A stretch of DNA of 59,209 nucleotides from an uncultured Bartonella sp. (lineage in GTDB: Bacteria; Pseudomonadota; Alphaproteobacteria; Rhizobiales; Rhizobiaceae), in contig NZ_CALYQK010000006.1 in NCBI RefSeq assembly GCF_945285465.1, positions 1-59,209 on the forward strand. Direction: 5' to 3'. This document shows positions 53,581 to 59,209 of the stretch, one piece after another. A program made the translations under genes and the position numbers. Positions within the stretch are counted from its first letter, which is position 1, and the number at the start of each line of letters is the position of its first letter. The notes below the pieces were generated by a model. The model did not search any database. It saw nothing but the letters and a program-made list of their open reading frames with translations, and had not been told where the DNA came from.

Positions 53581-54354
53581 TCATAAAATCGGAATGCGGG
53601 TCCGAATAGTATCGACATAATCCAAATCGACATCATAAACCAGCAAACCGGGTGAACTGGCAAGGCGGGCACGAACCATTCCTGTTGGATCAATAATGCA
53701 ACTGAGCCCGATGCCAAGTGGCGCTGTTGTTGTTGATGGTTGCCATGCCTGATCGCAGCCAGCAAGCCAGGCCTGTGCATCACTGGCACGGGCACGAACC
53801 AGCAAATTCCACTGTTCTGCTTTGCCCGGGCCATCCCCCCACGATGCCGCAACAATAATCAATTTGGCACCCTCGCGCGCCAAAGCGGTAAATTGTTCGG
53901 CAAAGCGCAAATCATAACAGGTTGCAAAACCGATTTTGCCAAAAACGGTATCAAGCGTCAGATAACTATCACCAGCTGCCACGATATCGGACTCACGAGC
54001 GCCGAACGCATCATAAAGATGCACTTTATGATAACAGGCTTCGACATTTTTTCCTGTTATCAGCAATGTATTGTATACGCGGCCATTTTCGGCAGGTTCA
54101 AACATACCAGCTACAATGAGCATATTGTTTTCTGAAGCTTGCGAACGAATAAGCCTTGCAAAAGCGCCATCAAGTAGCTCTGCCTCGTCTTTCAAATTTG
54201 CTTCAAACGAAATCTGTGATGCTTCTGGAAAGACCAATATATCGACTTTTTGTTCAACAGCTTTTTTTATTGCTTCCACAATGGAGCGGTTATTTTTTTG
54301 TTTATTCAAAGTGGTTTGAATTTGTGCCAAGCCGATTCTAATAATTTTCGTCAT
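53581..54354 (-). CDS. Carbon-nitrogen hydrolase (nitrilase superfamily)
   Basis: The 257-residue amidase of the nitrilase fold has its catalytic triad visible: Glu44 in LVFPEAS, Lys110 in CYHKVHLYD and Cys146 in GFATCYDLRF. Relatives hydrolyse omega-amides or deaminated glutathione. The ATG at 54354 gives MTKIIRIGLAQ, the usual start. A GTG at 54363 overlaps the stop of a small upstream ORF (GTGA) and is a real alternative. It is convergent with thiY. The link to thiamine-precursor uptake is only positional. Confidence 0.88.
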   Translation of the reverse strand: MTKIIRIGLAQIQTTLNKQKNNRSIVEAIKKAVEQKVDILVFPEASQISFEANLKDEAELLDGAFARLIRSQASENNMLIVAGMFEPAENGRVYNTLLITGKNVEACYHKVHLYDAFGARESDIVAAGDSYLTLDTVFGKIGFATCYDLRFAEQFTALAREGAKLIIVAASWGDGPGKAEQWNLLVRARASDAQAWLAGCDQAWQPSTTTAPLGIGLSCIIDPTGMVRARLASSPGLLVYDVDLDYVDTIRTRIPIL

Positions 54355-54359
54355 GTTGC

Positions 54360-54527
54360 TCACTTAATGATCGTTCTTTCAAATAAATTTCTTGTAATAA
54401 TTTCAGTGCCCACAATTGTCCTCTTCGATAAACAGATTGCCGGTTGTTCAAAGTCAACACTCTCCTCGTCAATAAGACGCAAAATCTGGTAAGGAACGCT
54501 ATTCATGGACAAAGCAGTGCTCAACAT
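54360..54527 (-). CDS. Small ORF of 55 codons ahead of the nitrilase-family gene
   Basis: An ATG at 54527 opens MLSTALSMNSVPYQILRLID and runs to a TGA at 54362-54360 that overlaps the alternative GTG start of the nitrilase gene. The residues look protein-like (PYQILRLIDEE, FEQPAICLSKRTIVG) and the placing suggests translational coupling. I do not recognise the family. It may be the surviving tail of a larger decayed gene whose earlier part lies at 54546-54727. Confidence 0.45.
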   Translation of the reverse strand: MLSTALSMNSVPYQILRLIDEESVDFEQPAICLSKRTIVGTEIITRNLFERTIIK

Positions 54528-54545
54528 TGTTTGCCTTTTTCCGCG

Positions 54546-54727
54546 TCAATCAAGCCCATTGAGTTCTTTTGACCGAATAATAATATGATCGCCCGTTTTT
54601 TGCCTTGGCAAATCAAGATCAATAGAATGAACAAGACTGCCTCCGATCTCTTTCGCTTCTATTAGACAATAGGCAAAAAGCGTCTTCAGCTTTTCAATGC
54701 TTTGCGCACTTCAACCGCCACCGGCAT
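54546..54727 (-). pseudogene. Probable decayed ORF upstream of the nitrilase-family gene
   Basis: A gene-like reading of 54 codons (SIEKLKTLFAYCLIEAKEIG, then GSLVHSIDLDLPRQKTGDHI) ends at TGA 54548-54546 but has no start; a stop precedes it. In another phase an ATG at 54727 gives MPVAVEVRKALKS. Joining the two by a frameshift would make a small protein. The family is unknown. The region reads as erosion rather than noncoding DNA. Confidence 0.35.
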
Positions 54728-54789
54728 TTACTTAACTTCTGCAATTCTATAGCTATTTTCCAACAATGTTAAACTATTTTAAAAAATTC

Positions 54790-54807
54790 CAACGATTAAT
54801 ATCGTTG
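54790..54807. terminator. Hairpin with T-rich tails on both sides
   Basis: CAACGAT (54790-54796) pairs with ATCGTTG (54801-54807) over TAAT. Rightward it is followed by TTTTATTTGTTTT and leftward by GAATTTTTT. It could end transcription from either side. Confidence 0.5.
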
Positions 54808-55050
54808 TTTTATTTGTTTTAATCAGACGATTACACCTGTTACAGGGGCTGAAAGAAGTCCCAAGGGGAGGAAGAGAAGTTTCCGAGCGCCACTTATCGC
54901 GGCTGCGTTAATTGACGAGCCTAACGCGCCACAGTCAAGTACTTCTCCAGCTTTTTTCTCTTTCCAAGGTTCTTGCCCTCACCTTCACCATTAACATAGT
55001 CATAAAAATTGTGCGATATTGCAACAAATATCAATTATTGAACTTTTATA

Positions 55051-55079
55051 TTGACGTATTTTAGAAAGCACCCGATAAC
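55051..55079 (+). promoter_or_regulatory. Candidate promoter of pcaIJF
   Basis: TTGACG at 55051-55056 is followed after 17 bases by GATAAC at 55074-55079, an acceptable -35/-10 pair about 160 bases before the pcaI start. It is based on consensus resemblance only. Confidence 0.3.
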
Positions 55080-55239
55080 TTTAGCGAGGAGTTTAATTGA
55101 GGGGATGAATTGGAATAGCCATGCCGTTCAAAACAGATCTTATCGGGTCTGAACAGGTGTTTTCCATATATGGGTAAATTTGCTTCCCGTACATTCGCTC
55201 GTTTTACACATACCGATATAGCTTTCGGGAGGAATAAGC

Positions 55240-55947
55240 ATGGACAAATCTGTAAACAGCCTTGCCGAGGCGGTCGCCCCAATCAAAGATGGCGCTACCA
55301 TCATGATTGGCGGTTTTGGCGGGGCAGGATCGCCGATCGAGCTCATTCATGCATTAATTGACCACGGGGTCAAGGAGCTTACGGTCATTAACAATAACGC
55401 CGGCAATGGTCATGTTGGTATTGCGGCGATGATTGATGCGGGAATGGTCAAAAAAATGATTTGTTCCTTCCCCCGTTCGTCTGATCCGCACGCTTTTACA
55501 GAAAAATATCTTGCCAATGCGATCGAGCTGGAACTCGTGCCACAGGGAACGCTTGCCGAACGCATCCGTGCCGGTGGTTCTGGAATTGCCGCATTTTACA
55601 CCCCTACAGCCTATGGTACAGAACTGGCCGCCGGCAAACCGGTTGGCGAATTTGATGGCCGTTTTTACGTTCAGGAACGTTGGCTAAAAGCCGATTATGC
55701 CCTTATTAAAGCGCATATCGGCGACCGCTATGGCAACCTTGCTTACAATAAGGCGGCACGCAATTTCAACCCGCTTATGTGTATGGCGGCATCACACACA
55801 ATTGTGCAGGTTGAAAGCTTGGTCGAGGCCGGTGATATCGACCCCGAACATATTATCACGCCAGGTATATTTGTTGACAATCTTGTCGAAGTCAAAAACC
55901 CGAGCCAGGAAGAATTGCTTGTTCGTGCGGGGGTTGTTTACAAATGA
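55240..55947 (+). CDS. pcaI: 3-oxoacid (3-oxoadipate) CoA-transferase subunit A
   Basis: The 235-residue alpha subunit of a class I CoA-transferase has TIMIGGFGGAGSPIELIHAL at about 20-39 carrying the CoA-binding glycine-rich loop, VINNNAGNGHVGIAAM and GGSGIAAFYTPTAYGTELA. The whole pattern matches PcaI/CatI rather than AtoD. It activates 3-oxoadipate with succinyl-CoA. GGGAGGAATAAGC stands right before the ATG, and the stop overlaps pcaJ in ATGA. Confidence 0.9.
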   Translation: MDKSVNSLAEAVAPIKDGATIMIGGFGGAGSPIELIHALIDHGVKELTVINNNAGNGHVGIAAMIDAGMVKKMICSFPRSSDPHAFTEKYLANAIELELVPQGTLAERIRAGGSGIAAFYTPTAYGTELAAGKPVGEFDGRFYVQERWLKADYALIKAHIGDRYGNLAYNKAARNFNPLMCMAASHTIVQVESLVEAGDIDPEHIITPGIFVDNLVEVKNPSQEELLVRAGVVYK

Positions 55948-56645
55948 AATCCAATTGCCATGATGATAATAAATTATCAAATGTCCAAATTGCCTGGCGT
56001 GTAGCCCAGGACATTAAAAACGGCTCCTATGTCAATCTCGGAATTGGTTTTCCAGAAATGGTAGCCCGCTTTCAACCCGAAGGTTGCGAAATCATTTTCC
56101 ACACCGAAAACGGTATTCTCGGTTTTGGCGAGCCCCCCGCCCCCGGTTGCGAAGATTGGGATTTGATCAATGCCGGCAAAAAAGCGGTAACATTAAAACC
56201 CGGCGCATCCTTTTTTCATCACGCCGACAGTTTTGCTATGGTTCGCGGAAGCCATCTTGATGTGGCGGTTCTTGGAGCCTATCAGATTGCACAAAATGGC
56301 GATCTTGCCAATTGGCGTGTCGGTTCAAAAGGAATACCGGCTGTTGGCGGTGCGATGGATCTTGTCCACGGAGCCAAAAAAATCTTTGTTATTACCGAAC
56401 ATGTGACAAAAGATGGAAAGCCTAAACTTGTCGACAAATGCACATTTCCTTTAACCGGTGTCGCTTGTGTCAGCCGTATTTATACCAGCCATGCTGTCGT
56501 CGATATCGTCGATGGCCACTTTGTTTTACGGGAAAAACTTCCAGCCATCACTATTGAAGATTTACAATCTATAACCGGTGCAAAACTCTTCATTGATGGA
56601 CCGGTTAATGATCTAGTTGTGCCCGCCATTGAGGAGGAAAAATGA
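55944..56645 (+). CDS. pcaJ: 3-oxoacid (3-oxoadipate) CoA-transferase subunit B
   Basis: The 233-residue beta subunit carries the catalytic Glu55 in FHTENGILGFG, with YVNLGIGFPEMVA before it and GGAMDLVHGAKKIFVITEHV after. Together with PcaI it forms the heteromeric succinyl-CoA:3-oxoadipate CoA-transferase. It overlaps pcaI by four bases and pcaF by four bases, after a GAGGAGGAAA ribosome site for pcaF at its end. Confidence 0.9.
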   Translation: MKSNCHDDNKLSNVQIAWRVAQDIKNGSYVNLGIGFPEMVARFQPEGCEIIFHTENGILGFGEPPAPGCEDWDLINAGKKAVTLKPGASFFHHADSFAMVRGSHLDVAVLGAYQIAQNGDLANWRVGSKGIPAVGGAMDLVHGAKKIFVITEHVTKDGKPKLVDKCTFPLTGVACVSRIYTSHAVVDIVDGHFVLREKLPAITIEDLQSITGAKLFIDGPVNDLVVPAIEEEK

Positions 56646-57847
56646 ACGAGGCTTTTATTTGTGATTATATCCGCACGCCCATCGGCCGTTTCGGTGGCGC
56701 ACTTTCAACCGTTCGTAGTGACGACCTTGCTGCCCATGTACTCAAAGCAATTGTCGACCGCAACAAAAATGTCGATTGGCAAGCACTGGACGATGTATTG
56801 ATGGGATGTGCCAACCAGGCAGGCGAAGATAACCGGAATGTCGCAAGGATGGCTGTGCTTTTAGCCGATTTGCCAATTTCGATTTCGGGGGCGACAATTA
56901 ACCGCCTTTGCGGTTCGGGGCTTGATGCTATTCAAACGGCTGGTCGCGCTATCAAAGCGGGTGAGGCCGAACTGATGATTGCCGGCGGAGTAGAAAGTAT
57001 GTCGCGGGCGCCCTTTGTTCTGCCAAAAGCCGAAAAAGCATTTTCGCGTATTGCCGAAATTTATGACACAACAATTGGCTGGCGATTCATCAATCCGTTG
57101 ATGAAAGCCAAATTTGGCGTAGACTCGATGCCGGAAACCGGTGACAATGTTGCAATCCAATTCAATATTTCACGCGAAGATCAAGACAGCTTTGCCTTTC
57201 GCAGTCAAGAACGAGCCGCCACAGCTCAGGCGAATGGTCGACTGGCCATGGAAATTATTTCTGTTCCCATCAGGCAACGGAAAGGTGACCCGATCATAGC
57301 CGATAAAGATGAACATCCGCGCGTCACCAGCATGGAAGCACTGTCTAACCTCAAGGTTATCAATAAAAAAGAAGGAGCCACGGTAACAGCGGGAAACGCA
57401 TCAGGTGTCAATGATGGGGCAGCCGCTCTCATTATAGCTTCGCAAAGCGCAATTAAAAAATATAGCCTAACACCATTAGCCCGTATTCTCGGTGGCGCAA
57501 CATCGGGTATCGAACCGCGTATTATGGGATTTGGTCCGGCACTTGCAACCAAAAAACTTTGCTCGCGTCTCAATCTTAAGCCGCAGGATTTTGATGTTAT
57601 CGAGCTTAATGAAGCTTTTGCCAGTCAGGCTCTTGCCACGTTACGCGACCTTGGCCTCGACGATGACGCTGAAAATGTAAATCCTAACGGCGGCGCCATT
57701 GCTCTTGGCCATCCACTTGGTATGTCGGGTGCCCGTATTGGCGGTACCACAGCACTGCAATTAAAACTCAAGCAAGCAAATTATGGTCTTGCCACCATGT
57801 GTATCGGTGTCGGTCAGGGTATTGCCGTAGCATTTGAGCGCGTTTAA
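56642..57847 (+). CDS. pcaF: 3-oxoadipyl-CoA thiolase
   Basis: The 401-residue thiolase opens [20 protein letters not shown], the typical PcaF/PaaJ start. Cys90 in [15 protein letters not shown] is the acylated nucleophile, the His is in [17 protein letters not shown] and the second Cys in [10 protein letters not shown]. It cleaves 3-oxoadipyl-CoA to succinyl-CoA and acetyl-CoA, the last step of the beta-ketoadipate and phenylacetate routes. No upper-pathway gene (pcaGHBCD, paa) is present here, so its feed may come from elsewhere or from dicarboxylate oxidation. Confidence 0.93.
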   Translation: MNEAFICDYIRTPIGRFGGALSTVRSDDLAAHVLKAIVDRNKNVDWQALDDVLMGCANQAGEDNRNVARMAVLLADLPISISGATINRLCGSGLDAIQTAGRAIKAGEAELMIAGGVESMSRAPFVLPKAEKAFSRIAEIYDTTIGWRFINPLMKAKFGVDSMPETGDNVAIQFNISREDQDSFAFRSQERAATAQANGRLAMEIISVPIRQRKGDPIIADKDEHPRVTSMEALSNLKVINKKEGATVTAGNASGVNDGAAALIIASQSAIKKYSLTPLARILGGATSGIEPRIMGFGPALATKKLCSRLNLKPQDFDVIELNEAFASQALATLRDLGLDDDAENVNPNGGAIALGHPLGMSGARIGGTTALQLKLKQANYGLATMCIGVGQGIAVAFERV

Positions 57848-58003
57848 CGACGCGCAAAACGCCGTTCAACCGCTGTATATCGGTCATAATCGACCAAGCC
57901 GAAAGGTCACAGCCGGCAAAAAGAATTCATAAGATTCTTTCTCTCTGCCTTAACGTTTTAAGTTTTACCGTTAATTCATTAAAAAAGTGGTTTATTTGCT
58001 TAA

Positions 58004-58611
58004 TTACCCACGAAAGAGTAGTTTCATATAGAATTCAAATGGCGTTGTCCTGTCATCTTTGCCCTTTAATGCTCTGTGAATTGCCGTATAAAGTGCCAAA
58101 GCCATCAGTCCTTCGGTGATGACCTTATTGTCAGTGGCTGGTGTAATCTTTTTCAATTTGATAAGCCGTTTTACCAGTTTTCCATAAATTTTCTTTTGTT
58201 CATCCATCAGTTTGTGATAATTTTCCTTCAGGGATGGATTTCGCAACGCCGGTTTTTGTAGTTCGAGAAACAGAATAAGACGGGCATTATCGCTGTTGCT
58301 GTTATCAAACCAGTTCACCATGCCATTTAATGCTTTTTTGAAATTATCGCCGGCATCTTCAACAAATTTTTGGCGTGACCGGGCTTCAAAGCTCTTATAG
58401 CGTTCGAGAAGTCCAAGAAGAAGCTCTTCTTTATTGTTAAAATTGGAATAAAATGCACCTTGCGAAAAGCCTGCAGCCGCGCAAATTCTCCTAATCGACG
58501 AAGCTTCATAGCCAATATCGGTGATAAGAGACGTGCTGCCTCAAGCAACGTTTCTCGCGTTTGTTTCTGGCTTTCCTGTCTCGTTTTACGCTGTGTTATC
58601 TGCTGTTTCAT
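58004..58611 (-). pseudogene. TetR family regulator with a frameshift in the DNA-binding domain
   Basis: The ATG at 58611 (GGAGAAAAT upstream) starts MKQQITQRKTRQESQKQTRE and reaches LLEAARLL. There, at about 58522-58528, the phase is lost by one base. The shifted phase continues the family exactly: TDIGYEASSIRRICAAAGFS then QGAFYSNFNNKEELLLGLLE, and on to a normal TetR C-terminal domain ending at 58004. Restoring one base (for example TTAATCACC instead of TTATCACC on the coding strand) rebuilds about 202 residues. As it stands no helix-turn-helix is made, so the regulator should be inactive. Confidence 0.85.
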
Positions 58612-58666
58612 ATTTTCTCCGGTAACATCTGTTATCCGGTTTAACAAATTCTACATCTTGATAGAC

Positions 58667-58698
58667 ATAACAACTGATATTTATATATCATCTGTTAT
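58667..58698. promoter_or_regulatory. Palindromic operator between tetR and the epimerase gene
   Basis: The left arm has ATAACA and GATAT and the right arm ATATC and TGTTAT, matching at 11 of 14 positions over a 4-base centre. A further half-site ATCTGTTAT at 58627-58635 repeats the right arm. The size and place between divergent genes fit a TetR operator. Confidence 0.55.
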
Positions 58699-58713
58699 TT
58701 GGATTGACACATT

Positions 58714-59209
58714 ATGCCGAAAACTGTTTTGTAGCCGGAGCAACGGGATTACAGGGTAACAACCTTGTTCACTTGCTATTGGATCGGGGCTACAACCGTT
58801 AAAGTACTATTTCGCTCACCTCAAAAAGCTCACAAACAGTTTGAAGCCAATAACCGGCTGGAATTGGTTCAGGGCGCTACGGCTGACATAAAAAGTTTTT
58901 GCCGTGCTCTTGAAGGATGGGAAACGCTCTTTCATACGGCGGCTTTTTTTCGCGACAATTACAAAGCCGGCTATTATCGGGACGAACTCGAAAAAATTAA
59001 CATAAAAGGCACAATTGCACTTCTGGGAAGCACCTATACTGCAGGAATAAGGAATTTTGTCCATGTGTCGTCCATTGCTGTTTTTGATGGTGCCCCCGGT
59101 CAACTGATTGACGAAATCTGTGACAGAAATATTGCTGGCGAGTTCACACGCGAAGTGCAACACTCCTGAGCACTATGGTATTGCCCGGTTTGCTAACTGT
59201 GGAGTGTTG
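58714..59209 (+). pseudogene. NAD-dependent epimerase/dehydratase remnant, several frameshifts, cut by the window edge
   Basis: The ATG at 58714 gives MPKTV and then a stop at 58732. Adding one T at 58727-58730 restores VFVAGATGLQGNNLVHLLLD, the NAD-binding GATGLQG. A surplus C near 58796 breaks the phase again; without it VKVLFRSPQKAHKQF continues, followed by LFHTAAFFRDNY, INIKGT and FVHVSSIAVFDG. The catalytic YxxxK region expected after LIDE is not present before a stop at 59167-59169, while MVLPGLL-like codons appear at 59175-59195, so an internal loss is likely. This is an extended-SDR gene in advanced decay. Confidence 0.8.

Larger units (their letters stand above)
54728..55239. other. 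Intergenic region before pcaIJF, possible small RNA
   Basis: About 510 bases hold a terminator-like hairpin (54790-54807), a GCGTTA/TAACGC stem (54905-54927) and, on the minus strand near 54865-54890, a CTTCCTCCCC stretch like the unpaired anti-Shine-Dalgarno loops of alphaproteobacterial small RNAs. The pca promoter should lie near the right end. No ORF is supported. Confidence 0.45.

Noticed and set aside
54830-54960. Cobalamin or TPP riboswitch suggested by GCGCCAC and GGGGCTGA fragments
   Set aside because: The other conserved boxes of either class are missing, and the downstream pca genes are not typical targets.
1-59209. Insertion sequences, prophage, CRISPR or tRNA-bounded islands that could explain the decay at the right end
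   Set aside because: No transposase, integrase, terminal inverted repeats with target duplication, spacer array or tRNA-like sequence was seen.

Overview
The window looks like a chromosomal segment of an alphaproteobacterium of the Hyphomicrobiales (Rhizobiales), most like a Bartonella relative with a larger, metabolically richer genome such as those found in insect guts. This is inference. It rests on the tag-xseA pair, a DUF6460-type membrane protein, the ligase-associated helicase with PdeM, a GT21 ceramide glucosyltransferase, a TIGR02186 protein next to TauE, and mid-40s GC judged by eye. I see no tRNA, rRNA, CRISPR array, transposase or phage gene.

Layout. 1-12.5 kb is housekeeping and envelope: DNA repair (tag, xseA, a Lhr-type helicase with pdeM), a Tat-exported CAP protein, GT25 and GT21 glycosyltransferases, TauE with a TIGR02186 partner, and a coiled-coil protein. 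12.8-16.4 kb holds an SsuABC/THI5-type ABC importer followed by an HTD2/MaoC-type CoA hydratase, then an aldo/keto reductase. 18-36 kb is a divergent catabolic island. Leftward run a branched-chain-type ABC importer (livHMGF plus binding protein), a nitronate-monooxygenase-like flavoprotein, a crotonase, an IclR regulator and a CaiB/BaiF CoA-transferase. Rightward run a hydratase/dehydrogenase fusion, a thiolase, two acyl-CoA dehydrogenases, etfB, etfA and ETF-quinone oxidoreductase. The order and signatures match the pimeloyl-CoA (dicarboxylate) beta-oxidation operon pimFBCD, with the CoA-transferase in the place of the usual ligase. pcaIJF at 55-58 kb could finish even-chain dicarboxylates through 3-oxoadipyl-CoA.

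37-47 kb is the most unusual part. It holds a class III aminotransferase, an Acetyltransf_6/FemAB-like GNAT, a divergent ureohydrolase, an RstAB-like two-component system, and then a translationally coupled run: a HAD-IB (MtnX-like) phosphatase, an esterase-like alpha/beta hydrolase, two four-helix SMR/EamA proteins and a DegT/ArnB-type aminotransferase ending at a strong terminator. I read it as a candidate uncharacterised pathway that makes and flips or exports an amino-modified metabolite, lipid or glycan. The phosphatase has a one-base frameshift.

47-54 kb carries a LysR-controlled operon in which a Tat-signal alcohol dehydrogenase is coupled to a Tat-signal carboxymuconolactone-decarboxylase-like protein and a DUF2255 protein. 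It is followed by thiXYZ-like transport genes with no visible TPP riboswitch, and a nitrilase-family hydrolase beside eroded ORFs. The right end shows local decay: a frameshifted tetR divergent from a multiply broken NAD-dependent epimerase, with a palindromic operator still present between them.
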